NCBI GenBank assembly: GCA_030590715.1 | Contig: JAUVCU010000006.1 | Location: 1-17,192 of the forward strand | Length of the DNA: 17,192 nucleotides | Reading direction: 5' to 3' | Origin: Lentisphaeria bacterium | GTDB taxonomy: Bacteria; Verrucomicrobiota; Lentisphaeria; Victivallales; JAUVCU01 | Part shown: piece by piece, positions 6,936 to 13,045 of the stretch | Layout of the letters: every line of letters starts with the position of its first letter | Position numbering within the stretch: position 1 is the stretch's first letter | Notes under the pieces: generated by a model | The model's input: the letters and a program-made list of their open reading frames with translations, nothing else | Told to the model about the DNA's origin: nothing | Databases searched by the model: none | Position numbers and translations under genes: made by a program

Positions 6936-7994
6936 ATGGAGCAGTGCATTTTGGATATACTAAACTTAACATTACCAGAGCTGACAATAGAGCTCAAAGA
7001 AAAATATAATAAAAACCGCTATCACGCGGAAGCTATATACCGTGAAGTTTTCAGACATGGGAATACCGATTTAACACAAGCCGCGGAATTCAAAAAGTCA
7101 GGCAAACTTGCCGAAAAGATCATGAATGACCTGAAAGTCAATCTTTGGCCAGTTGTAAAAATGGAACAAGAAGATGAACTGACAAAATTTGTAACAAGGT
7201 CAGATGACAATCTCGAGTATGAGACTGTCGTTATTCCAATGAAAAATTACAAAACCATCTGCGTCTCGACTCAAGTTGGCTGTAAAATGGGTTGTGATTT
7301 CTGTGAAACAGCTCGCTTAGGCTTACTTAGAAATCTAACTGCAGCTGAAATAGTCGGACAGATTTATTACGCCAAACACGTTCTTGGTCACAATATCAAA
7401 AACATCGTTTACATGGGAATGGGAGAACCGCTGGATAACTTTGACAACCTGATAAAATCAATTGACATTCTCTGTGAAGATAAAGGAATAAACTTTAACC
7501 ACGGTAACATCACTATATCAACAGTTGGTGAAGTCGAAGGGATCAATAAACTTGGAGATTTGAACTGGCCGAATATAAAGCTTGCTATTTCACTGCATTC
7601 AGCAATTGATGAGAAACGTTCAGGGATAATGCCGGTTAATAAGAAATATAACCTTGAGAAACTGAAAGCTGCCTTAAAAAGTTATCCTCTTAAAGAAGCA
7701 GGAATATTCTTTATTGAATACATTTTAATAAAAGGCTACAACGATTCGCATGAAGACGCGCTAGCTCTTATTGAATTTCTAAAGGACCTAAAAGTTAAAG
7801 TAAACCTGATTCCCTACAATCCTGGTTCAGGCTCGAAATATGATGCGCCAAGCTATGAAGAAGTAAATACTTTTTACCAATGGCTGGACGAGCAAGGACT
7901 TGTTGTTATAAAAAGAATACCGAAAGGTCAGGACCTAATGGCAGCATGCGGCCAACTGGGAAATCAAAAACTAAGAGAAACACTGAAGAAGTAA
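6936..7994 (+). CDS. rlmN: 23S rRNA A2503 / tRNA A37 C2-methyltransferase RlmN
   Basis: This radical-SAM enzyme methylates C2 of A2503 in 23S rRNA and A37 in tRNAs. In its 352 residues the cluster motif C-x3-C-x2-C is C116, C120, C123; the two catalytic cysteines are C109 (TICVSTQVG) and C338 (DLMAACGQL). The spacing C109-C116-C120-C123 equals that of E. coli RlmN. GMGEPLDNFDN at 161-171, SLHSAIDEKR at 219-228 and LIPYNP at 291-296 are also typical. The segment after the cluster reads CETARLGLLRNLT, where CATG(Q/K)MGF.RNLT is commoner. The ATG has no ribosome site; an in-frame TTG at 6951 does, with GGAG nine bases upstream, so the true start may be five codons later. It stands alone and converges with the stress module. 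Confidence 0.92.
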   Translation: MEQCILDILNLTLPELTIELKEKYNKNRYHAEAIYREVFRHGNTDLTQAAEFKKSGKLAEKIMNDLKVNLWPVVKMEQEDELTKFVTRSDDNLEYETVVIPMKNYKTICVSTQVGCKMGCDFCETARLGLLRNLTAAEIVGQIYYAKHVLGHNIKNIVYMGMGEPLDNFDNLIKSIDILCEDKGINFNHGNITISTVGEVEGINKLGDLNWPNIKLAISLHSAIDEKRSGIMPVNKKYNLEKLKAALKSYPLKEAGIFFIEYILIKGYNDSHEDALALIEFLKDLKVKVNLIPYNPGSGSKYDAPSYEEVNTFYQWLDEQGLVVIKRIPKGQDLMAACGQLGNQKLRETLKK

Positions 7995-8006
7995 TTCTAA
8001 ATAATT

Positions 8007-8036
8007 AAGATGAACAGTTAACAAACTATTCATCTT
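8007..8036. terminator. Terminator between convergent rlmN and the Spy-like anchor gene
   Basis: A 13-bp stem with a 4-base loop has one position that is C-A on plus but U-G on minus. The tail is CTTTCTT on plus and AT-rich on minus. The stem includes the TAG stop of the minus-strand gene (8026-8028), so one structure probably ends both transcripts. Confidence 0.65.
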
Positions 8037-8493
8037 TCTTAAACCTCACACCTCTTTCACCTTTACCACCAAAACTGCGACGCCCATCAGAAGTAGGCTT
8101 TCCTCCACCCTTACGGCTGTGCATTCTCGACATTACATTTTTTATCTTTTCATCAAAATCAACAAGCTGCTCTTCACTCATAACAAGCTTAATTTCTTCA
8201 ACAGCTGCATCAATTATTTTTTTACTTTTAGGCTGAACATATTCTCGAATTTGTTTAAACTGATCATTCATAGAAACCAGAATTGCTTCAACTTGATCAG
8301 ACTGTTCAGACTTTAACTGAAACACATGGTCAAGCCGCTTCAGCACCATATGATTAATCATCTTTGGCCCCTTTTCACGATCAAGAAAAGATTTCACATG
8401 TTTACGATGAACATAAAACCCACCTATACCACCGGCAATCAATCCCGACAAAAACGCCATAACAAAAGCAAGGTAAAACTTATTTTTCTTCAT
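8026..8493 (-). CDS. Membrane-anchored Spy/CnrX-like periplasmic protein, possible sensor of the ECF module
   Basis: In its 155 residues one membrane span (about 7-28, glycine-rich end) follows a short basic cytoplasmic start and places the rest in the periplasm. Residues 45-125 are helical and charged, with two LTxxQ-like spots, LKSEQ at 60-64 and MSEEQ at 105-109, as in the Spy/CpxP/CnrX/ZraP fold. The tail (126-155) is rich in Gly, Lys and Arg. It is the third gene after the ECF sigma and the 100-residue membrane protein, with a GAGG site seven bases before the ATG. The arrangement recalls CnrY-X-H, where the Spy-like protein senses metal and controls an anti-sigma factor. The fold is inferred from motifs and the signal is unknown. 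It could also be a chaperone. Confidence 0.65.
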   Translation of the reverse strand: MKKNKFYLAFVMAFLSGLIAGGIGGFYVHRKHVKSFLDREKGPKMINHMVLKRLDHVFQLKSEQSDQVEAILVSMNDQFKQIREYVQPKSKKIIDAAVEEIKLVMSEEQLVDFDEKIKNVMSRMHSRKGGGKPTSDGRRSFGGKGERGVRFKKDE

Positions 8494-8507
8494 TTCATCA
8501 CCTCACA

Positions 8508-8810
8508 TTAAAATTCAATAAATGAATATTCATACGACACAGAATCTTCATACAATTCGAACTCTACAGTATCATCGAACATTCCAACTGTAACCGCCAA
8601 CACCAAAACAGCCAGAGCGAGAAAACTTCCGGCAAAAGCCCAAACGGTTGAATCAGCAATTTCACCCGATGTAACGTCGCACCTGACAGCTTCCCTACGG
8701 ATTTCACCCATGAGGTTTGCCTGCCAATCTGCCGATTCCACAAACCCATTAGCAGAATGATCGCGCACATCAACAAAAACACTTTCAATTGTTTTCTTTT
8801 TATGTTTCAT
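8508..8810 (-). CDS. Small single-span membrane protein, candidate anti-sigma factor
   Basis: This 100-residue protein belongs to no family I can name with certainty. Residues 1-55 are hydrophilic and probably cytoplasmic, with DWQANLMGEIRRE at 28-40, a W-x4-M-x2-IR pattern that I associate with small anti-sigma-like proteins. A membrane helix covers about 57-77. The last 23 residues are very acidic and aromatic (EFELYEDSVSYEYSF) and probably periplasmic. The ATG overlaps the sigma stop in an ATGA, which couples their translation at a fixed ratio, as expected for sigma/anti-sigma pairs. The size and topology resemble CnrY. The role is inferred from context. Confidence 0.6.
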   Translation of the reverse strand: MKHKKKTIESVFVDVRDHSANGFVESADWQANLMGEIRREAVRCDVTSGEIADSTVWAFAGSFLALAVLVLAVTVGMFDDTVEFELYEDSVSYEYSFIEF

Positions 8811-9409
8811 AGAACCACCTTTTCCTCTCTACTTTCATCCAGCAATTCCGAAAGGATTAATTTCAATTTCCTTCGCACACGCATTGCCCGCACTTTTGTC
8901 TTTGCAATTCCCCATTCTAAAACAGAAGCGACATCTTTAAGCTTCCACCCCTCCATATATACAAGATCAATTAACGTTCGATCTTCTGCATCGAGTTTTC
9001 CAAGAGAGATCTCCATAATTTCAACTAATTCACTTTTGTACTCTTTTTCTTTAGCATCAGAAAAAGAATGCAAATCCAACAACAGTTCAAAAGCATCGGT
9101 GTGAGAATCACCACCACAAACCGCCCTGAGATTGATTTCTTTGCTGTTTTTTCTCCAATAGTCACAACTTGCCCGCATCGCAATCGTACTCAACCAATGC
9201 TTAAAAGGCTTTTTCGGTTTATATTTCTCCAATGATCTAAAAGAACGCACAAAAACATCCTGAGCAACAGACTCTATTTCCTGAAACGGCACGCGCTTAG
9301 AAATAACAGCAAACACATGTTTTTTGTATTTACTTATTATATTTTCAAATGCATTAACATCTCCAGAGAGTACTGCATTTATATATACTATGTCATCATC
9401 TGTAGTCAT
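8807..9409 (-). CDS. ECF-type RNA polymerase sigma factor
   Basis: This 200-residue protein has the two ECF domains. Region 2 (about 20-88) includes VAQDVFVRSFRSLEKYKPKK and FKHWLSTIAMRASCDYWRK, the core-binding and -10-recognition part. Region 4 (about 135-190) includes LDAEDRTLIDLVYMEGWKLKDVA and a helix-turn-helix ending AKTKVRAMRVRRKLK, for -35 recognition. It is expected to be held at the membrane until a signal arrives. It heads a three-gene unit with the membrane protein (4-base overlap) and the Spy-like anchor. The ATG is the first possible start (TAG in frame four codons upstream) and has no ribosome site. Candidate targets are the TGTAAC-N17-CGAT blocks upstream of the two Spy-like genes. 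Confidence 0.88.
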   Translation of the reverse strand: MTTDDDIVYINAVLSGDVNAFENIISKYKKHVFAVISKRVPFQEIESVAQDVFVRSFRSLEKYKPKKPFKHWLSTIAMRASCDYWRKNSKEINLRAVCGGDSHTDAFELLLDLHSFSDAKEKEYKSELVEIMEISLGKLDAEDRTLIDLVYMEGWKLKDVASVLEWGIAKTKVRAMRVRRKLKLILSELLDESREEKVVL

Positions 9410-9446
9410 ATATACAAGCTAAATAAGTTAAGCTCCAATTAAGATT

Positions 9447-9474
9447 CCTCAAAACAGTATAACACCTCAAAACA
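9447..9474 (-). promoter_or_regulatory. Extended -10 promoter of the sigma operon between direct repeats
   Basis: On the minus strand TGTTTTGAGG occurs twice (9474-9465 and 9456-9447), 18 bases apart. Between them lies TGTTATACT (9464-9456), an extended -10 element; no good -35 is visible. Transcription would start inside the second repeat, so a protein bound to the repeats could block it. The leader would be about 40 bases. Confidence 0.5.
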
Positions 9475-9534
9475 CTGTCTTTTCTTCTGCACTTAATAAT
9501 TTCAATAAATCATTATTACAGAATTTTATAAATA

Positions 9535-9589
9535 ACAAAAAGCATGATGGCAGGGAAAGGAGAGTAAAGTGCTAAATGCCATCATGCTT
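9535..9589 (-). terminator. Long-loop terminator after the 119-residue Spy-like gene
   Basis: Arms of 13 bp (AAGCATGATGGCA with TGCCATCATGCTT) are perfect and enclose a 24-base pyrimidine-rich loop on the minus strand. The 3' arm runs into TTT. It ends the gene at 9615 and isolates it from the sigma promoter. The loop is unusually large for a terminator. Confidence 0.65.
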
Positions 9590-9614
9590 AAATGATTTTT
9601 TACACAGAGCAATA

Positions 9615-9974
9615 TTACTCAGTTTCATCCATAGGACGTTGCTTTCCTTGCCCACGTTTAGCTTTACCGTCTTTTTTCTTTCCTTTACCTTCTTCACGCT
9701 GAGCACGGAAAGCATCACGTTTTTCTAGTTGCTCATCAGTCAAGACAAATTCCAAAGCCTCACGCATATCCACGTCACCACTTTCACGCATCTCTTTCAA
9801 TTGTTCCATTTGAGTTTCAGTCAATCCAAACTGCTCCGCCATACGTCCAAACTTTTGACCGCGCTGTCCCTTGCGTTCACCCCCCTCCCCTTTCCCTTCG
9901 AAAGCCGAAGATGTCAGAGATGTTAGAATTCCTGCAGAAAGAACCGCCGCTGTAAATAGTTTTTTGATAGTCAT
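9615..9974 (-). CDS. Short Spy/CpxP-like secreted protein (paralogue A)
   Basis: Of its 119 residues, 1-24 form a signal peptide (cut near SSA|FEG). Two LTxxQ motifs follow close together: LTETQ at 51-55 and LTDEQ at 78-82, separated by only 22 residues. In paralogue B (10495-11061) the same motifs are 71 residues apart, so A looks like B with the middle helices removed. The tail (95-119) is Lys/Gly-rich. Spy-like proteins are periplasmic chaperones or metal-binding stress proteins; with half the helices this one may dimerise or have a different role. AAGGA lies eight bases before the ATG. It has its own copy of the shared promoter block and its own terminator. Confidence 0.75.
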   Translation of the reverse strand: MTIKKLFTAAVLSAGILTSLTSSAFEGKGEGGERKGQRGQKFGRMAEQFGLTETQMEQLKEMRESGDVDMREALEFVLTDEQLEKRDAFRAQREEGKGKKKDGKAKRGQGKQRPMDETE

Positions 9975-10010
9975 TTTCTCATTCCTTAAGTTTTGTTATT
10001 TAACAATTAG

Positions 10011-10078
10011 TTTCATCGGCCAAATGAATCTTCTTACTAACTTAAATCGCGACCAAAACCAAAATGGTTACAACATTT
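10011..10078 (-). promoter_or_regulatory. Shared promoter block, copy A, with ECF-like promoter
   Basis: 64 of 68 bases are identical to 11100-11167. On the minus strand TGTAAC (10072-10067) and CGAT (10049-10046) are separated by 17 bases, close to the TGTAAC-N17-CG(A/T)C type used by some ECF sigma factors such as B. subtilis SigX. An AACCA-N3-TGGTT inverted repeat (10057-10069) overlaps the -35. The block ends 37 bases before the start codon. Confidence 0.65.
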
Positions 10079-10169
10079 TAAAACTTTTTCATAAAAAAGA
10101 TAAACAAAGTAAAAAAATGGGTAATGTCCCAAGATCTGTGATAGCTGAAATTAAATTTGTTTATTTTTA

Positions 10170-10238
10170 TCAGGAAGATCAGTAAGTTCAGGAAGATTCT
10201 TATAAAGAAAAAGCTTCCTGCTCTTCATGTACTTCCTG
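10170..10238. repeat. Nested symmetric repeat array of CAGGAAG
   Basis: Two direct copies of TCAGGAAGAT (10170-10179, 10188-10197) are 18 bases apart. Two inverted copies of the core, CTTCCTG (10214-10220, 10232-10238), are also 18 apart. The four cores are therefore arranged as a mirror-symmetric set that can pair outer with outer and inner with inner. Confidence 0.7.
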
Positions 10239-10376
10239 GTTAATAAGATTCTGACACAAAATTTGGAATGTGAATAAAAAACGCATCCCTAAATAAACAC
10301 TTATCCAATATGTATACTTTTAAAACATCTCCCACAGCAAAAGCCTGCACATGAGTTTCACCATAGAAAGCAGAGC

Positions 10377-10408
10377 AAAAAAAAGCCCCACCTTAGGCAG
10401 GACTTTTT
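10377..10408 (-). terminator. Terminator after the 188-residue Spy-like gene
   Basis: On the minus strand a 13-bp stem (AAAAAGTCCTGCC with GGTGGGGCTTTTT) includes three G-U pairs, closes a UAA loop and ends in eight T. The plus strand would have mismatches at the G-U positions, so the structure belongs to minus-strand transcripts. It lies 86 bases after the stop codon. Confidence 0.8.
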
Positions 10409-10494
10409 AACAGTCAGGCAGCCCTTTCAACAAGTCCTTACCTCATTTCTGTATTCCATAATTCTTTATTAGCCTGTAATATGACCCGGCTAAC

Positions 10495-11061
10495 TTAATT
10501 ATTCTCATTTTCCTGACAGTTCGCACATCCTTTTCTACCTTTCGCCTGCCGCCCTTTACCTCTTTTTTTGCCCTGCGAGCCGTCTTTTCGTGATTGGAAT
10601 TTTTCTTTCATTTCTAACTTCAGAGTTTCCAACTGTGTTTTCTGTTCATCGGTAAGAATGTCTTCAAATGCAGCTTTTTTGTCCTGCATCATATATGCTT
10701 GCTGAATCGTCAATTCCGCAATTTCAGCAGAAGTTTCACGAACTATTCCTTCATCTATTACTCCGGACTCATTACGGAGAGCATTGTGAAGCTTTTCTCT
10801 AGCAGCTTTCATTTGCTCAGCAAATACTTCACGATCGCCTTCTGATTTCAGGACTTCCAACTGCTCCTTTTGTTCTTCTGTAAGATCCAGTTTTCCCAGT
10901 AGCTTCTTCATCATAAAACCTCCTTTTTTCATATGATGACCGCCCTGTCTTCCCTTTCCGCCACGCTCCCCGCCTCTATCACCTTCAAATGCAGAAGAAG
11001 TTAGTGATGTTAGAATTCCTGCAGAAAGAACCACCGCTGTAAATAGTTTTTTGATATCCAT
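10495..11061 (-). CDS. Spy/CpxP-like secreted protein (paralogue B)
   Basis: The 188-residue protein has a signal peptide at 1-24 that differs from paralogue A at two positions (MDIKKLFTAV against MTIKKLFTAA). The mature part starts with a Gly/Arg/His-rich stretch (GGKGRQGGHHMKKGG), then has helices with LTEEQ at 60-64 and LTDEQ at 136-140, the two LTxxQ motifs of Spy/CpxP. A basic tail ends in a CANC motif (C179, C182), which could bind a metal or be redox-active. GAGG lies seven bases before the ATG. It is monocistronic, with the shared promoter block upstream and a terminator downstream. Function as a periplasmic chaperone or metal-binding stress protein is inferred from family and context. 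Confidence 0.8.
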   Translation of the reverse strand: MDIKKLFTAVVLSAGILTSLTSSAFEGDRGGERGGKGRQGGHHMKKGGFMMKKLLGKLDLTEEQKEQLEVLKSEGDREVFAEQMKAAREKLHNALRNESGVIDEGIVRETSAEIAELTIQQAYMMQDKKAAFEDILTDEQKTQLETLKLEMKEKFQSRKDGSQGKKRGKGRQAKGRKGCANCQENENN

Positions 11062-11099
11062 TTTGAAACCTCATTTATTATTGTTTTTTATCTCTTTGC

Positions 11100-11167
11100 T
11101 TTCATCGGCCTGATGAATCTCATTACTAACTTAAATCGCGACCAAAACCAAAATGGTTACAACATTT
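11100..11167 (-). promoter_or_regulatory. Shared promoter block, copy B, with ECF-like promoter
   Basis: This is the partner of 10011-10078, with four differences in two adjacent pairs near its gene-proximal end. TGTAAC (11161-11156) and CGAT (11138-11135) are again 17 bases apart on the minus strand. The core from the -35 to beyond the -10 is identical in both copies. It lies 38 bases before the start of paralogue B. Confidence 0.65.
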
Positions 11168-11198
11168 CCAAAATTTTGTTACTTTTTATTCAAATATT

Positions 11199-11246
11199 TT
11201 CAAGAGGCGATTTCCGATATGAACATATACAGAATTCAAGAGGCGA
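11199..11246. repeat. 12-bp direct repeat upstream of paralogue B
   Basis: TTCAAGAGGCGA occurs at 11199-11210 and 11235-11246, exactly 36 bases apart, on the upstream side of the shared promoter block and also upstream of pyrG. It could be an activator site for either gene. Confidence 0.55.
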
Positions 11247-11284
11247 AGAAGCAATATTACTGGCAAAGAAATGTGATCTTCAAA

Positions 11285-11312
11285 TTGTTTTTTTTGATTA
11301 GTCTATTAATAT
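11285..11312 (+). promoter_or_regulatory. Candidate pyrG promoter
   Basis: TTGTTT (11285-11290) and TAATAT (11307-11312) are separated by 16 bases, about 80 bases before pyrG. The match is moderate in AT-rich sequence. Confidence 0.35.
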
Positions 11313-11393
11313 TAGAACCCCGTATAAACAGACAAAAAAAAATATTTTTACCTGCACATAAATCAGGGTAAAAAAGTTATTACGGGAGTAAAA

Positions 11394-12998
11394 ATGACCA
11401 AACATATCTTTGTAACAGGCGGAGTAATTTCGTCCCTAGGAAAAGGTATCACAGCGGCCTCAGTGGCAATGCTTTTGCGCAATCGCGGATATCGAGTAAG
11501 AATGCAGAAACTTGACCCTTACCTGAATGTTGATCCGGGAACAATGTCTCCATACCAGCACGGTGAAGTTTATGTAACAGATGATGGAGCAGAAACCGAT
11601 CTGGACCTTGGACACTACGAGCGATTCGCCGGAATCACATGCCAGAAGTCAAGTAACTACACAACTGGTAGAATCTACAGCACAGTAATCAACCGTGAGC
11701 GTCAAGGTGGTTACCTTGGAGGAACTGTTCAGGTTATTCCTCATATCACAAACGAAATCAAAGCAGCGATATCTTCTCTTGATGCGGATGACGTTGATAT
11801 TGCGATTACTGAAATTGGTGGAACAGCAGGTGATATAGAATCACTACCTTTCCTTGAAGCAATCCGCCAGTACAAAGTTGAAGCAGGACCGCAAAACGTA
11901 CTTTTCATGCATCTTACGTATGTTCCTTATATTAAGGCTGCTGGTGAGATGAAAACTAAACCATCTCAACAATCTGTTGGTATCCTTCGCGGAATCGGTA
12001 TTATTCCAGACATGCTTGTTTGCCGTTGCGAAAAGCACATGGCAGAAGAGCACCTTGAAAAGCTTTCGCTATTCTGCAATGTGCACAAGGATATGGTTAT
12101 CGAAGAGAAAGACGTAGCGAACAATGTTTACGAAGTTCCTGTTGACCTTGCTAACCAAAAGGTGGATGCAAAAGTTCTGCAATTTCTTGGACTTCCAGAA
12201 CGCACTCTTGATATTTCAGATTGGGAACAAATGCTGAAGAAAGCTATCGAACCTCAAAGCGGAACTGTTGAGATTGCTGTTGTAGGTAAATACATGAGTC
12301 TTCAGGACGCATACAAAAGTATCTACGAAGCACTTATCCACTCTGGTATTGCAAACGATGTAAAAGTAAAAGTTCGTCGTGTTGAAGCTGAAGATATGGA
12401 AAAAGAAGGCGCTGCAAAATTCCTTGAAGGTGTTGATGGTATCCTTGTTCCTGGTGGATTTGGAGACCGTGGTGTCGATGGAAAGATCGAAGCGGTTAAA
12501 TACGCTCGTGAAAACAAAATCCCATTCCTTGGTATCTGTCTTGGAATGCAGTGTGTTGTAATAGAGTTTGCAAGAAACGTATGTAAACTTACAGACGCAA
12601 ACAGTGCGGAATTTGACGCAGCTACTAAGAACAATGTAATCGACCTTATGGAAGACCAGAAATCGATTACTGCGAAAGGTGGGACAATGCGTCTTGGTTC
12701 GTACCCTTGTACGCTCAAAGAGGGAACAAACTCTGCGAAAGCATACGGTGAAATCGATATTGCAGAACGTCACCGTCATCGCTATGAATTCAACTCGAAA
12801 TTCGCTGATGTTCTTCAGGAAAACGGTCTTACAATTTCTGGAACATCTCCTGATGGCGGACTTGTTGAGATAGTTGAGATCGAAGATCATCCTTGGTTTA
12901 CTGCTTGTCAGTACCACCCAGAATTCAAATCTACGCCGCTTAAAGCAAACCCACTTTTCCGTGATTTTGTAAAAGCATCGCTGGATAACAAAAAGTAA
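11394..12998 (+). CDS. pyrG: CTP synthase
   Basis: CTP synthase converts UTP to CTP with ATP and glutamine, the last step of pyrimidine nucleotide synthesis. At 534 residues it is full length. The N-terminal synthase domain (about 1-268) has FVTGGVISSLGKG at 6-18, DPYLNVDPGTMSP at 41-53 and TEIGGTAGDIES at 139-150. The class I glutamine amidotransferase domain (about 290-530) has VPGGFGDRG at 352-360, the nucleophile C382 in GICLGMQ, and H508 and E510 in QYHPEFKSTP. All catalytic residues are present. A GGGAG site lies five bases upstream. It is followed by a strong terminator and then xerC. Confidence 0.98.
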   Translation: MTKHIFVTGGVISSLGKGITAASVAMLLRNRGYRVRMQKLDPYLNVDPGTMSPYQHGEVYVTDDGAETDLDLGHYERFAGITCQKSSNYTTGRIYSTVINRERQGGYLGGTVQVIPHITNEIKAAISSLDADDVDIAITEIGGTAGDIESLPFLEAIRQYKVEAGPQNVLFMHLTYVPYIKAAGEMKTKPSQQSVGILRGIGIIPDMLVCRCEKHMAEEHLEKLSLFCNVHKDMVIEEKDVANNVYEVPVDLANQKVDAKVLQFLGLPERTLDISDWEQMLKKAIEPQSGTVEIAVVGKYMSLQDAYKSIYEALIHSGIANDVKVKVRRVEAEDMEKEGAAKFLEGVDGILVPGGFGDRGVDGKIEAVKYARENKIPFLGICLGMQCVVIEFARNVCKLTDANSAEFDAATKNNVIDLMEDQKSITAKGGTMRLGSYPCTLKEGTNSAKAYGEIDIAERHRHRYEFNSKFADVLQENGLTISGTSPDGGLVEIVEIEDHPWFTACQYHPEFKSTPLKANPLFRDFVKASLDNKK

Positions 12999-13006
12999 GA
13001 CACTTC

Positions 13007-13039
13007 AAACTCCGCAGATAATGCATCTGCGGAGTTTTT
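13007..13039 (+). terminator. pyrG terminator, overlapping the xerC ribosome site
   Basis: A 13-bp stem (ACTCCGCAGAT with ATCTGCGGAGT, extended by two A-T pairs) has a 5-base loop and runs into a T tract. The GGAG in the 3' arm (13031-13034) is the only ribosome-site-like sequence before the xerC ATG at 13046. Confidence 0.9.
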
Positions 13040-13045
13040 CTTTTT

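Larger units (their letters stand above)
9975..10494. other. Intergenic region between the two Spy-like genes
   Basis: These 520 bases contain, from left to right, the leader of paralogue A with a 14-base palindrome (TTGTTA-TT-TAACAA, 9993-10006), the shared promoter block, a nested symmetric repeat array (10170-10238), about 140 bases without clear content, and the terminator of paralogue B. No convincing gene was found. Confidence 0.6.
11062..11393. other. Divergent intergenic region between paralogue B and pyrG
   Basis: These 332 bases contain the leader and shared promoter block of paralogue B, a 12-bp direct repeat (11199-11246), a candidate pyrG promoter and the pyrG ribosome site (GGGAG five bases before ATG). 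Short plus-strand frames here look like chance. Confidence 0.6.

Noticed and set aside
8564..8788. 74-codon minus-strand frame within the candidate anti-sigma gene
   Set aside because: It overlaps in another frame; the 100-residue frame is coupled to the sigma stop and has a sensible topology.
9540..9589. Inverted repeat as transposon ends
   Set aside because: The arms are only 24 bases apart, no transposase is near, and the position after a gene with a T tail fits a terminator.
10240..10395. Open minus-strand stretch of about 50 codons ending in a stop at 10240
   Set aside because: It starts inside a terminator stem, has no good start or ribosome site, and shows no recognisable motif. It could be a gene remnant but is not supported.
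10024..11301. Plus-strand frames at 10024 and 11113 that both begin MNL(L/I)TNLNRDQNQNGYN
   Set aside because: The shared peptide is a by-product of the duplicated minus-strand promoter block. There is no ribosome site, and the frames diverge as soon as the block ends.
12216..12917. 233-codon minus-strand frame inside pyrG
   Set aside because: It is antisense to a fully conserved CTP synthase gene and its composition (Cys/Phe/Thr-rich) looks like a shadow.
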